64,000 nt of DNA from Erythrobacter oryzae (GCF_030271515.1 NZ_JASCXI010000003.1:62001-126000); one strand, 5' to 3'. Counted from the first letter of the stretch, positions 33,695 to 45,002 are shown. Notes: generated by a model not told the origin, from the letters alone. Translations and numbers: made by a program.

Positions 33695-33965
33695 GGCGGC
33701 GGATTAAGGAGCGCGGCCCGCGCTGTCCAGCGCCCCGCGCGCTGGCTCAGTGATTTTGCGGTGCAGCACGAAAACTGCCGCGCGAATTCAGACGGTTCCC
33801 GGAAATCCGTCCGAATCCGGTTGCAATCTTTGGAACCAATTTCGCGCATTTCGCATTTGCACATCACTCTTGTGCACTGCACCAGAGTTTCGAATAGCAA
33901 CCGAATGCCGGACAGCGGCATCGCAAGTCCCGAAACCCTCTCTCATTTTTTCGGAAGGTCATCCC

Positions 33966-34277
33966 ATGCGTTTCACTCTTCCCCTGCTCGCCCTCGTCGC
34001 GCTCGCCGCTCCTGCCGCGGCCGAAAAGGTCGTGACCGTCAAGATCGGCTACGGCGATGTCGACGTGACCACCGCCGAAGGCCGCGCCGCGCTTGAAGCG
34101 CGGATCGACGCGCGCCTGAAGAAGGCCTGCGCTGCCCCGGCCGCGGCGCGCTACACCCACACCCGCAGCGCGGTCGACAGCAAGTGCATCGCCGATGCGC
34201 GCATCGCCGCGCTCGCCGAAGTCGAGCGCGTTGCCGCGCTGCAGCAGCGCAGCGGGCGTGAAGTCGCCGCCAACTGA
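33966..34277 (+). CDS. UrcA family protein
   Basis: A 103-residue exported protein with a clear signal peptide (FTLPLLALVALAAPAAA). The mature part matches the UrcA family of sphingomonads and relatives: VKIGYGDVDVTTAEGRAALE, the helix ARIDARLKKAC and a second Cys in VDSKCIADARIAAL, likely one disulfide. Function is unknown; it is usually a single-gene unit, as here. It ends 28 bases before a good terminator. AAGG before the ATG serves as ribosome site. Confidence 0.9.
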   Translation: MRFTLPLLALVALAAPAAAEKVVTVKIGYGDVDVTTAEGRAALEARIDARLKKACAAPAAARYTHTRSAVDSKCIADARIAALAEVERVAALQQRSGREVAAN

Positions 34278-34304
34278 GCGGGCGCAAGCCTCTGAAATCA
34301 CAGG

Positions 34305-34333
34305 CGGCCGTCGGAGCGATCCGGCGGCCGTTT
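34305..34333 (+). terminator. Rho-independent terminator of the UrcA gene
   Basis: CGGCCGTCGG-AGCGAT-CCGGCGGCCG forms a ten-pair stem (one G-U), followed by TTTGC, 28 bases after the stop. Confidence 0.75.
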
Positions 34334-34531
34334 GCGTGACATGCACCTTAATATGTTGCATTTGGCGCAACTGGCCTTGGGGTTTTCTCATTTGAAATAG
34401 AGCGGGGCCAACCCCACTTGGCCCTTCGAGCGATGCGGCGCGTGGCCTCCTCTCCATCCAAGCGCTGATCCGATCCGGACGCATCGCCCGGCGACGAGGG
34501 GGCCGAAAACGGTTCCCCCCGCCCGCCTGCC

Positions 34532-34663
34532 GACCGGAAGGGACTGGCCAGCTCTCCCCCTGCTGAGCCCTCCCCGCCGGTCACTGCCCGGCCCAGCGCC
34601 GGGCACGCAGCGAAAGAGACGCGGCCACCGCACTCCCCCCCCCTGAACTGGTGGCCGCGTCTC
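34532..34663. ncRNA. Two tandem hairpins with C-rich loops (candidate regulatory RNA)
   Basis: The first hairpin (34532-34543 with 34571-34582) has GACCGG/CCGGTC and GGGA/TCCC pairs and a loop containing CTCTCCCCCTGCTGA. The second has a perfect 14-pair stem (GAGACGCGGCCACC, 34616-34629, with 34650-34663) and a 20-base loop containing CTCCCCCCCCCTGA. A small hairpin, TGCCCGGC/GCCGGGCA, lies between them at 34585-34605. C-rich loops of this kind in alphaproteobacterial small RNAs pair with ribosome-binding sites. No ORF with a ribosome site occupies 34334-34751. Expression and strand are not shown by the sequence. Confidence 0.5.
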
Positions 34664-34751
34664 GAGCTGCCCTCCCCGCGGCCCCGCCCCGCGCCCGGGA
34701 TGATTGCCTTTTTCGATTGCGGTGATGAATTATTTTCAGTCACTCTTAAGA

Positions 34752-34824
34752 TTGAAAGTTGCGCGCCGTTGTCTATATCGTGCTCGGCCCGGACGCTCCC
34801 TCTCCCCCCCCTGATCGTCCGGGC
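34752..34824 (+). promoter_or_regulatory. Promoter and 5'-end hairpin with C-rich loop before a 27-codon ORF
   Basis: TTGAAA (34752-34757), 16 bases, TATATC (34774-34779). Transcription would start near 34786, exactly where a perfect ten-pair stem begins (GGCCCGGACG, 34786-34795, with 34815-34824). Its 19-base loop carries CTCTCCCCCCCTGAT, like the loops of the two hairpins just upstream. Confidence 0.55.
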
Positions 34825-34860
34825 CACCCCCAACCACAACAAAACAGGGAAACCAGAACC

Positions 34861-34944
34861 ATGACCATGATCAGCGAAAAGGCCGTCGCCCTGCTGCTCG
34901 CCGTTGCTCTCAGCGGCACCGCGTTCAACACGTTTATCGTGTAA
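34861..34944 (+). CDS. Very small hydrophobic peptide (27 aa)
   Basis: A 27-codon ORF with AGGGA about ten bases before its ATG, a promoter-like site upstream and a terminator-like hairpin 30 bases after the stop. The peptide has a polar start (MTMISEKAV), an 11-residue hydrophobic stretch (ALLLAVALSG) and the end TAFNTFIV. It could be a single short membrane helix or a leader peptide. No family is known to me. The complete transcription unit around it is the main support. Confidence 0.5.
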   Translation: MTMISEKAVALLLAVALSGTAFNTFIV

Positions 34945-34973
34945 GCGCCCCAGCAGACGCAAGCCTATCAACC

Positions 34974-35004
34974 GGCCCGGCCCCTCACCCCGAGGAGCCG
35001 GGCC
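34974..35004. terminator. Convergent terminator hairpin
   Basis: GGCCCGGC (34974-34981) pairs perfectly with GCCGGGCC (34997-35004) and is followed on the plus strand by GAGCTGTTT. It lies between the 27-codon ORF and the convergent end of the acyl-CoA ligase at 35014 and may serve both. Confidence 0.6.
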
Positions 35005-35013
35005 GAGCTGTTT

Positions 35014-36567
35014 CTAGTCGATGCCGCCGAGGCGTGCGGCCTCCTCGCGCAGCTCGGTCTTCAAGAGCTTGCCGATATGGCTCCGGGGCATTTCGGCGAT
35101 GGCGTGAAGGGCCGCGAGCCGCTGGGTCTTGCCGAGCCGCGCATTGACCGCCGCCATGATCGCCGCCGTGTCGCCCGCGCCATCCTTCAGCACCACGAAG
35201 CCCACTGGCGTCTCGCCCCAGGCGCGCGAGGGGACGCCGACCACCGCGGCCTCGACCACACCCGGCTCCTTCGCCAGCTCGGCCTCGAGATCGGAGGGGT
35301 AGATGTTGAACCCGCCCGAAATGATCATGTCCTTGGCGCGGCCGACCAGCTCGACGAAGCCTTCGGCATCGACGCGGCCGATATCGCCCATGCGCTGCCA
35401 CACATCGCCGTTCTCGGGATCGATCCAGTAGCCCTCGCGGGTCTTCTCGGGCTGGTTCTGGTAGCCGCTCATCATGGTGAGGCTGCGGCCGACGAGATTG
35501 CCGGGGGTGCCCGGCGGGACTTCGCGGTCCTCGTCATCGAGCACCTTCAGCTCGCTCCCGGGGGCCGGGCGGCCCACCGTGTGGAGCTTGTCGGGGAATT
35601 CGTGGCAGGGGAGCAGGCAAACGACGCCGCCTTCGGTCATCGAGTAGATCTCGATCAGCCCGCCCGGCATCCGCCGCAGCACCTCGCGCTTCAACTCGGC
35701 AGAGAAGGGCGCCGAGGTGCAGTATTTGAGCCTGAGGCTCGACAGGTCGAAGCCGTCGAAGCCCGCGAAATCCATCAGCCGCTGGTATTGCACCGGCACC
35801 AGCATGGTGAGGGTCGTGCGGTCGGCCTGCACGTGCGCCAGCCACTTGCCGCAATCGAACTTCGCCATCACCCGCGCGGTCCCGCCCGCCAGCAGCACCG
35901 GCAGGAAGGCGACCATCGTGGTGTTCGAATAGAGCGGGGTTGAGGCGAGCGAACGCACGTCGATCCCCGCGCCGAGCACCGAGAGCGCGGTGGGGGCAAA
36001 CTGCCGCCAGCGCATCCGGTGCGAATGGACGATGCCCTTGGGGATGCCGGTCGTGCCGCTGGAGTAGATGATGTTGAACGGGTCCTTGGGCTCGGGCACG
36101 AATTCCGGCGCGCGGGCTCCGGGAGGGGCCATCCACTGGTCGATGCTCTCGAGCGGAACGCGCTGGAGGTGGGCCATGAAGTCCGGCCCCAGCTCGGCGG
36201 CCTTGCCCGCATCGATGAACAGGTGGATCGCACCCGAATCTGTCGCCATCCCCTCAAGCTGCTCGCGGCTCGCACTGGTGGTGAGCGGCGCGGCAACGCC
36301 CCCGGCGCGCACCGCCGCCAGAAACACCAGCGCATATTCGACGCTCGACGTGCCGAGGATCGCCACCGCCTGCCCGCGCTGGAGCCCCGTCTCCACCAGC
36401 CGCGCCGCCAGCCGCTCGACCAGCCCGACCAGCTCGGCCCAATAGACCTCGCGCCGCTCGTCCACCAGCGCGAGGTCGTCGCCCTTGAGGCGGCTCCATT
36501 CCATCAGGATCTCGGGGAAGCTGCCGTAGGGCTCGGCAAGGCGGTTCATCATCGTCTCTTGGCTCAT
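35014..36567 (-). CDS. AMP-dependent acyl-CoA synthetase/ligase
   Basis: A 517-residue adenylate-forming ligase. Motifs: IIYSSGTTGIPKGIVHSH near residue 165, IYSMTEGG, WQRMGDIGRVD, IISGGFNIYPSDLEAEL, and catalytic Lys in SHIGKLLKTELRE. It activates an unknown carboxylic acid (fatty or aromatic). No convincing ribosome site marks the start; the ATG at 36567 is chosen, with in-frame ATG codons at 36579 and slightly downstream as alternatives. It diverges from the PIG-L deacetylase gene. Confidence 0.92.
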   Translation of the reverse strand: MSQETMMNRLAEPYGSFPEILMEWSRLKGDDLALVDERREVYWAELVGLVERLAARLVETGLQRGQAVAILGTSSVEYALVFLAAVRAGGVAAPLTTSASREQLEGMATDSGAIHLFIDAGKAAELGPDFMAHLQRVPLESIDQWMAPPGARAPEFVPEPKDPFNIIYSSGTTGIPKGIVHSHRMRWRQFAPTALSVLGAGIDVRSLASTPLYSNTTMVAFLPVLLAGGTARVMAKFDCGKWLAHVQADRTTLTMLVPVQYQRLMDFAGFDGFDLSSLRLKYCTSAPFSAELKREVLRRMPGGLIEIYSMTEGGVVCLLPCHEFPDKLHTVGRPAPGSELKVLDDEDREVPPGTPGNLVGRSLTMMSGYQNQPEKTREGYWIDPENGDVWQRMGDIGRVDAEGFVELVGRAKDMIISGGFNIYPSDLEAELAKEPGVVEAAVVGVPSRAWGETPVGFVVLKDGAGDTAAIMAAVNARLGKTQRLAALHAIAEMPRSHIGKLLKTELREEAARLGGID

Positions 36568-36656
36568 GGCGCCATGCATAATCGGCGGGCGGGCGGGCGC
36601 AAGGAATTGCAAAGCGCCTTGCACAAGTGGCAGGAAGCGGGCCGAGGGAGAGAGAC

Positions 36657-37430
36657 ATGATCCGCACCACCGCCGCCGTCGCCGCCGCCGCGCTCGCCGC
36701 ACTGGCCGCGAGCCCCGCTGCCGCCAAACCCGAGCCCGAGCGGCCGGACGTGCTGGTGGTGGTCGCGCATCCCGATGACGAGCTGTTCATGGCCCCCGCC
36801 ATCGCCGCATTGGCGCGCGAGGGGCGTGCCGTTACGATCCTGTTCGCCACCATCGGCGATCAGGGCCCCGGGGTCACGTCGCTCGCCAAGGGGGCAGAGC
36901 TGGGCGCGGTGCGGCGGCGCGAGGCGGTCTGCTCGGCCGAGGCGCTGGGGGCCAAAGCGCGCTTTGCCGAAGGGGTGGGCGACGGGACGCTTGCCGCCAC
37001 CCCGCAGGAGCCGGAATCGCCCGCAAACCGCTTCCTCGAACGCCTGACGGACGAATACCTCGCGCTGATGCCCGGGCTGGTGCTGACTTGGGGGCCCGAC
37101 GGGGGCTATGGCCACGCCGACCACCGCATGGTGAGCGCGCTGACGGTGCAGGCGGTGCAGGCGCTGGAGCCGGACATCCGCGCGCGGCTGCTCCATGTCG
37201 GCATCCCCACCGGCACCCTCCCGCCGCTGCCGCAATTTTCGAACTGGGCGACCACCGATCCGGCGCTGCTCAACCAGACGATCGCCTACACGCCCGCCGA
37301 TCTCGCCGCCGCGACCAAGGCCGCGCAGTGCCACGAAACCCAGTTCGATGCCTATAGCCGCGACGGCATGATGGCCATGTTCGACGGCACAATGTGGCAA
37401 GGCAAGGTGCATTTCCGCCCCGCCTTCTGA
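36657..37430 (+). CDS. PIG-L family deacetylase (LmbE-like), exported
   Basis: A 257-residue zinc-dependent N-acetyl deacetylase-type protein. A signal peptide (TTAAVAAAALAALAASPAAA) predicts periplasmic location. The zinc motif VVAHPDDELF near residue 38 and the later His pair in YGHADHRMV are intact, so it should be active on an N-acetylated sugar-like substrate. GAGGGAGAG precedes the ATG. Gene gyrB follows 96 bases downstream on the same strand but is likely a separate unit. Confidence 0.9.
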   Translation: MIRTTAAVAAAALAALAASPAAAKPEPERPDVLVVVAHPDDELFMAPAIAALAREGRAVTILFATIGDQGPGVTSLAKGAELGAVRRREAVCSAEALGAKARFAEGVGDGTLAATPQEPESPANRFLERLTDEYLALMPGLVLTWGPDGGYGHADHRMVSALTVQAVQALEPDIRARLLHVGIPTGTLPPLPQFSNWATTDPALLNQTIAYTPADLAAATKAAQCHETQFDAYSRDGMMAMFDGTMWQGKVHFRPAF

Positions 37431-40091
<2,661 letters not shown>

Positions 40092-40106
40092 AGCCTGAAG
40101 GACCCC

Positions 40107-41246
40107 ATGGCCGCCCACCCGAACCGCACCGAGGACCTGCAGCAAGCCAGCTTCCTGACCATCCTCGTGGTGGTCAGCCTGCTGATGGCGGTGGTCGTCT
40201 ATCCCTTCGCCCAGCCGCTGCTGTGGGCGGCACTGGCCGCTATCATGTTCCAGCCGCTCTACCGCTATGTGCTGCGGCGCCTGCGCGGGCGGCGCAATCC
40301 GGCGGCGGGGCTGAGCCTCCTCATCATCTTCATCGTCGTCCTGATCCCGGCCGCGTGGATCGCCTCGATGGTGATCGGGCAGGCGATCGTGCTGGTGACG
40401 AGCCTCCAGCAGAACCCCATCGATCTCGCCGCGCTGTTCGACTCGGTCTACACCAGCCTCCCGAAGGTGGCGCGCGAGGCGGTGGACCGCAGCGGCTGGG
40501 CCGACATCGAGATGGTGCAGTCGCGCCTTCAGGAACTGCTCACCCAGAGCGCCGGGATGATCGCCTCGCAGGCCGTCTCGATCGGAAGCGGGGCGCTCGG
40601 GTTCTTCCTGTCCTTCGGCGTGGGCCTCTACGTCATGTTCTTCCTGCTGCGCGACGGCGAGCGGATCGGGCGCACGGTGCTGTGCGCCGTCCCGGTCGAG
40701 CGCGCCATCGCCGACCGGCTGGCGGAGCGCTTCCTCGGCATCGTACGCGCGACCATCAAGGGCACCGGCGTGGTCGCGCTGGTGCAGGGCGCGCTGAGCT
40801 GGATCACGCTGGTGATCGCGGGCGTCCCTTCCGCGCTGCTGTTCGGCGTGGTGACGGTGTTCTTCGCGCTGGTGCCGGTGATCGGCGCGGGCGCAGTGTG
40901 GCTGCCGGCGGGGCTGTACCTGCTGGTCACCGGAGCGACCTGGCAGGGGATCTTCGTGCTGGCGGTGGGCTTCTTCGTCATCTCCTCGGCCGACAACGTG
41001 CTGCGCCCCATTCTGGTGGGCCGCGATACCGGCATCCCCGACTGGATCATCCTCATCACCACGCTGGGCGGCATCAGCCTCGTCGGCTTCTCCGGCATCG
41101 TGCTCGGGCCGCTGGTGGCGGGGCTGTTCCTCGCCAGCTGGTCGATCCTGCGCGAACAGCGTGAGCAGGACGAGGAAGCCGCATTGAGCGACAGCGGCGG
41201 CATCCGCGTCGATGCGGCGGGCCACGCGCCCGACGCGGCGGGCTGA
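40107..41246 (+). CDS. AI-2E family transporter (PerM/UPF0118)
   Basis: A 379-residue polytopic membrane protein with about eight hydrophobic segments. The family pattern is an N-terminal pair of helices (FLTILVVVSLLMAVVVYPFA), a soluble middle (SLPKVAREAVDRSG) and a C-terminal set with SADNVLRPILVGRDTGIPDW. Members export autoinducer-2 or act as Na+/H+ antiporters; the substrate here is unknown. It starts 15 bases after gyrB, and its stop shares one base with the next start (TGATG). Confidence 0.92.
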   Translation: MAAHPNRTEDLQQASFLTILVVVSLLMAVVVYPFAQPLLWAALAAIMFQPLYRYVLRRLRGRRNPAAGLSLLIIFIVVLIPAAWIASMVIGQAIVLVTSLQQNPIDLAALFDSVYTSLPKVAREAVDRSGWADIEMVQSRLQELLTQSAGMIASQAVSIGSGALGFFLSFGVGLYVMFFLLRDGERIGRTVLCAVPVERAIADRLAERFLGIVRATIKGTGVVALVQGALSWITLVIAGVPSALLFGVVTVFFALVPVIGAGAVWLPAGLYLLVTGATWQGIFVLAVGFFVISSADNVLRPILVGRDTGIPDWIILITTLGGISLVGFSGIVLGPLVAGLFLASWSILREQREQDEEAALSDSGGIRVDAAGHAPDAAG

Positions 41247-42022
41247 TGTCCTCGCTCGTCACCCCCGGCTCCAAGGGCGAGGCGATCGGCCGGCTGGTGC
41301 TGGCGGGCTTCGTCGTCTCGCTGCTGCCGTTGCTGCCCTTCGGTGCCTATCTCGCCTATCCCTTCTTCATCCTGACGACGTGGTTCCACGAGATGGGCCA
41401 CGGCCTCACCGCCGCCCTGCTCGGCCAGTCGTTCGAGCGGCTGGTGCTGCTGCCCAACGGCTCGGGCTATGCCGAGTACCTCGTCCGCGGCGAGGCATCG
41501 CGGCTGGTGCAGGCGGCGATCGCGATCGGCGGACCGCTGGCGCCGAGCGTCGTCGGCTCCGCGCTGATCGTCGCCAGCGCCCACCCGCGCAGCTGGCGCT
41601 GGACGCTGTGGGCGATGGTCGCCGCGATCCTCGCCAGCACCATCATCTGGGTCCGCTCGGCGACCGGCTGGTGGGCGCTGCCCATCGCCGCCGCCGTGCT
41701 CGGCCTCGTCGCATGGCGCGCCTCGGCAGGCTTCCAGCGCTTCACCCTCCAGTTCCTCGGCCTCACCGCGGCGTGGAGTGTGTTCGGGGCGTGGCGCTAC
41801 TTCCTCACCGAGCAGGTGGTGATCGACGGGCAGGCCCAGCTCTCGGACACCGGCGCGATCGCTGCGGTGCTGCTGCTGCCCTACTGGGTCTGGGCGGGGG
41901 TGATCCTCATAACCTCGGCCGCGATGTTCGTCTTCTCCCTGCGCTATGCCCTTGCCGACAGTCGCCGCGGCCCGCCGCCGCGCAAGCTCCCCGCCAACGT
42001 CCTCCAGTTCAAGCGCCGCTGA
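41246..42022 (+). CDS. M50-like membrane metalloprotease
   Basis: A 258-residue membrane protein with the zinc-protease motif HEMGH in TTWFHEMGHGLTAALLG near residue 48, inside the first hydrophobic region, and six or seven membrane segments. A second metal ligand (usually Asp or Asn-Pro-Gly in M50) cannot be placed with certainty. It belongs to the M50B-like group of bacterial intramembrane proteases of unknown substrate. The one-base overlap with the AI-2E gene indicates coupling. Confidence 0.85.
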   Translation: MSSLVTPGSKGEAIGRLVLAGFVVSLLPLLPFGAYLAYPFFILTTWFHEMGHGLTAALLGQSFERLVLLPNGSGYAEYLVRGEASRLVQAAIAIGGPLAPSVVGSALIVASAHPRSWRWTLWAMVAAILASTIIWVRSATGWWALPIAAAVLGLVAWRASAGFQRFTLQFLGLTAAWSVFGAWRYFLTEQVVIDGQAQLSDTGAIAAVLLLPYWVWAGVILITSAAMFVFSLRYALADSRRGPPPRKLPANVLQFKRR

Positions 42023-42070
42023 CGCTTTCGGCAGTCCCGCCGCCGCCTGAGCGGGAGTAGCTTGCCAGCC

Positions 42071-42589
42071 ATGGACACCACCGAACTCGCCGACCGGCTC
42101 GCCATTGCCGAGACCCTCGCGCTCTACTGCCGCGGGATCGACCGTTGCGATGGCGAGCAGCTCGCCGCCGCCTTCACCTCCGACGCCCTGATCGACTATG
42201 GCGACGGCGCAAGGCCCATCGCCGAGGTCATCCCCGGCCTCATGGCGGGGCTCGGCACCATGCGCCTCACCCAGCACAACATCTCCAACACCGTCATCCG
42301 CATCGCCGGCGACACCGCCCGGGCCGAGACCAACTGCGTCGCGCTCCACATCATCCCCTCTCCGCAAGGCGAGATCGAGCTGACGGTCGGCGGCCGCTAC
42401 CTCGACACGCTCGTCCGGCGCGAGGGGCACTGGCTGATCGCCGAGCGGCTCTACGTGATGGACTGGAACCGCACCGTGCCCGCCACGATGGCGACCGAGG
42501 GCGGGCTGATGGACGGCCTCCAGCGCCGCAGCGCGCGGGGACCCGCCGATCCCGCGGCCGCATGGTGGGCCGCTGTTGGAGACACATGA
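42071..42589 (+). CDS. SnoaL/NTF2-like domain protein
   Basis: A 172-residue protein with the cone-shaped NTF2 fold typical of SnoaL-like or steroid-isomerase-like proteins (LAIAETLALYCRGIDRCDGE, AAAFTSDALIDYGDG, TQHNISNTVIRIAGDTARAE, GGRYLDTLVRREGHWLIAER). The pocket Asp-His arrangement is compatible with an isomerase or binding protein, substrate unknown. ATG 42071 is chosen; a TTG at 42062 has a closer GGGAG. The last codons and the stop lie inside copy B of a dispersed element (42572-42709), so its C-terminus (WWAAVGDT) was created by that element. Confidence 0.85.
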   Translation: MDTTELADRLAIAETLALYCRGIDRCDGEQLAAAFTSDALIDYGDGARPIAEVIPGLMAGLGTMRLTQHNISNTVIRIAGDTARAETNCVALHIIPSPQGEIELTVGGRYLDTLVRREGHWLIAERLYVMDWNRTVPATMATEGGLMDGLQRRSARGPADPAAAWWAAVGDT

Positions 42590-42709
42590 GACACTGTCCA
42601 GGGGCGAAAAACTCTCCCTCCCCGCGCGCCCTGCCGGAGGGGCCAGAAAGGGGAGGGATCGCTGAGGTCATGGGGCGATCCTGTCACCCCCACCGCAAGT
42701 AGGAAAGCG
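42572..42709. repeat. Copy B of a dispersed ~150-bp element
   Basis: It begins GCTGTTGGAGACACATGAGA, then CACTGTCCAG, and ends GTAGGAAAGCG, matching copy A at 7074-7232 in order and spacing (138 against 159 bases). The first 18 bases are part of the NTF2-like coding region and supply its stop codon. Confidence 0.55.
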
Positions 42710-42733
42710 CCGACTTTCCCGCCGTGAAACGGC

Positions 42734-43372
42734 TCAGGAAGCTACCTTGAGCGTGTTCAGCCCCGCCGCATCGGCCCCGGCCTCGCCCGACAAGCCGATG
42801 AACATCGTATCCACGATCCGCGCCAGCTTCTGCTCCGACAGCCTGTCGCCGAGATAGATCAGCGCGTCGGGCAAGGTGTAATTCGAGATCATCTGGTTGA
42901 TCAGCGACAGCGCCTCGTCGATCTCCAGTCCGGCGAAGAAACCCTCGGCCTGCGCCTCGGCGATCAGCTCGCACAGATAGTGGTCGGCAAGGTCGACATA
43001 GGAGCGCACCCGCTCGAAATTGGCCGCGCCCATCTCGCACAGGATGGTGAAGAAGTGCGGGTCCTCGCGGAAACGCCCCTGCGAGATCACGAAGCGGCGG
43101 CGGAAGAATTCGTACATCTTGCGCTGCGGGGGGAGATTGCTGGCGAGCACCTCCTCCATCACCGCCATGTGCGGGGCGAGCCAGGTCTGCGCGACCGCAT
43201 CGAACAGGTCGTCGTAATCGGCAAACAGCGCTTCGAAGCGCGCGCGGGTCAGCCCGCTTTCGGCCATGGCGACGGTCCAGGGCACCTCGGACCCGCGCTC
43301 CTTCACAAGGTCGAGCACATGGCGCGCGATCCGCTCGCGCTCCGCTTCCCGGGCGGTTTCGGTCAGTGCCAT
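42734..43372 (-). CDS. TetR/AcrR family transcriptional regulator
   Basis: A 212-residue regulator. The N-terminal helix-turn-helix spans residues about 10-60 (RIARHVLDLVKERGSEVPWT, AMAESGLTRARFEALFADYD), a slightly divergent TetR type. The remaining all-helical part binds an unknown ligand and dimerises. It lies downstream of the DUF1295 and PlsC-like genes on the same strand, 116 bases away, and may regulate lipid genes. Confidence 0.88.
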   Translation of the reverse strand: MALTETAREAERERIARHVLDLVKERGSEVPWTVAMAESGLTRARFEALFADYDDLFDAVAQTWLAPHMAVMEEVLASNLPPQRKMYEFFRRRFVISQGRFREDPHFFTILCEMGAANFERVRSYVDLADHYLCELIAEAQAEGFFAGLEIDEALSLINQMISNYTLPDALIYLGDRLSEQKLARIVDTMFIGLSGEAGADAAGLNTLKVAS

Positions 43373-43488
43373 GTCGTCTGCGCCTCCTCGCGCGGAAGCC
43401 AACATAGGCCAGCTTTGCACGGGCTTAAAGGGCCGCTCGTCGAATTTTGTGCGGCGCAGCACTACCCAGCGGCGGCTCGTCGCAGAGG

Positions 43489-44286
43489 TCAGGGCTTGGG
43501 CGGCAGGGGAAAGAAGGCGGACGTGCGGCGCTTGTAGTCCGCGTATTTGTCGCCCTTGGACTTGTCTAAGCCCTTTTCGAGCAGGGTGACGCCCGACCAC
43601 TTCGTCAGCGTGAAGCTGAGGAACAGCGGGCCGATCACGGTCGCGGCGGCATATTGCCACCCGGCCGCGGCGCAGGCGAGCCAGATGCCCCACCACGCGG
43701 CGAAGTCGCCGAAATAGTTGGGGTGGCGGGTGTAGCGCCACAGCCCGGTGTCGAGCACCTTGCCGTGGTTCGCCGGGTCCGCCTTGAAGCGGGTGAGCTG
43801 CCAGTCGCCGACCCATTCGAAGAACACGCCGATGCACCACAGGCCGAACCCCGCCCATGCCAGCGGCGGGATGGGTGAGGGTTCGGGGCTCGCCAGAATG
43901 CCGACCTGCGCGGGGCTCGAGACCATGAACAGCAGCACCGCCTGCATCAGCCACACGCGGGTGAGCGCCGCCTGCGCGAAGCGGCCTGCCTCGCGGTCCT
44001 TCTTGAGGATCATCCTGTAGCGCTTGTCCTCGCCCTCCTTGCGCCAGCGCAGGAAGAGATAGATGCCGAGGCGGAAGCCCCATAGCGCGGTCATCACGAA
44101 GATCAGCGTGGCGAGATCGCCCGGCCCGCCGCGCACATGCAGCCAGCTCGCCAGCGCCAGCAGCCCCATGCCCGCCCCCCAGAAGGCGTCGATGAAGCTG
44201 ACGTCATTGATGCGGACCGAAATCGCCCACTGGATCAGCACCAGCACGATCAGGATCGCGGCGTTGACGGCGAGGAGTTCAAACAT
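43489..44286 (-). CDS. DUF1295 family membrane protein (steroid 5-alpha-reductase/ICMT-like)
   Basis: A 265-residue membrane protein with about six hydrophobic segments. The DUF1295 signature is the C-terminal WRYTRHPNYFGDFAAWWGIW, shared with steroid reductases and isoprenylcysteine methyltransferases and likely binding a cofactor. It probably reduces or methylates a lipid. The ATG at 44286 overlaps the end of the PlsC-like gene by eight bases, so both act in one unit, plausibly in lipid modification. Confidence 0.88.
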   Translation of the reverse strand: MFELLAVNAAILIVLVLIQWAISVRINDVSFIDAFWGAGMGLLALASWLHVRGGPGDLATLIFVMTALWGFRLGIYLFLRWRKEGEDKRYRMILKKDREAGRFAQAALTRVWLMQAVLLFMVSSPAQVGILASPEPSPIPPLAWAGFGLWCIGVFFEWVGDWQLTRFKADPANHGKVLDTGLWRYTRHPNYFGDFAAWWGIWLACAAAGWQYAAATVIGPLFLSFTLTKWSGVTLLEKGLDKSKGDKYADYKRRTSAFFPLPPKP

Positions 44287-44914
44287 CGTTCTTGCCCGCA
44301 ATGATGTCGCGCGCCTGCTGTTCCAGCACCTTGAAGCGCTCGTAATCGGGCAGCTTGGAGCGGAACCATTCGGCGATCTTGAGCAGGTCTTCGCCGTAGT
44401 TGCCGGTGGGGATCATCGGCGGGCCGAAGCTGATGCGCTTTTTCGCGTTGTCGGCAAAGGCGGGGACGATCGGCACATTCGCCGCGCGGGCGATGTGGTA
44501 GAAGCCCGACTTCCACTTGCCATCGGTCTTGCGCGTGCCCTCGCAGGCGATCACCAGCGCCAGCTCGTCACGCGCGGCGAATTCGGCGGCGACCTGCTCG
44601 GTGGCGTTGAGGCGGCTGCGGCGGTCGACGGGGATGCCCCCCATGTCGAGCATGAAGCGGCGCATCACCCCCTGGAACAGCGTGTGCTTGCCCATGAAGT
44701 TGGGGCGGATGCCCTCTTCATGGGTGGCGCCGGTGAAGAACACGAAGTCCCAGTTGGAGGTATGCGGCGCGCCGGCGAGCACGAATTTCTTCAGGTGCTT
44801 GGGCAGCGGGTTCTCGACCTTCCACCCGCGGATGTACCAGATCGCAAGGATGATCCGGCGCACGATGCGCGAAAGGATCGAGGGCGCACGGGCGTGCGCG
44901 GCGGCGGTCGGCAT
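44279..44914 (-). CDS. 1-acyl-glycerol-3-phosphate acyltransferase-like (PlsC family) protein
   Basis: A 211-residue acyltransferase. The catalytic H(x)4D motif is seen in GAPHTSNWDFVFF near residue 52 and the glycerophosphate-binding EGTR in VIACEGTRKTDGKWKSGFYH near residue 127. One N-terminal hydrophobic segment (RIVRRIILAIWYI) may anchor it to the inner membrane. It transfers an acyl chain to a lyso-lipid or related acceptor. Start at ATG 44914; a TTG three codons upstream is possible. Confidence 0.9.
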   Translation of the reverse strand: MPTAAAHARAPSILSRIVRRIILAIWYIRGWKVENPLPKHLKKFVLAGAPHTSNWDFVFFTGATHEEGIRPNFMGKHTLFQGVMRRFMLDMGGIPVDRRSRLNATEQVAAEFAARDELALVIACEGTRKTDGKWKSGFYHIARAANVPIVPAFADNAKKRISFGPPMIPTGNYGEDLLKIAEWFRSKLPDYERFKVLEQQARDIIAGKNDV

Positions 44915-45002
44915 ATGCGGCAATGTCCCTGCCCTCTCCCAAAAGGCTTGAGAGCCTTGTGGCCTAACTTGGGTTAGCTACGCAAGAGGGCGGGGGAGGG
45001 TT

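Noticed and set aside
34348..34971. 207-codon minus-strand ORF over the hairpin region
   Set aside because: No ribosome site, low-complexity Arg/Gly composition and no domain; hairpins and a plus-strand transcription unit explain the region better.
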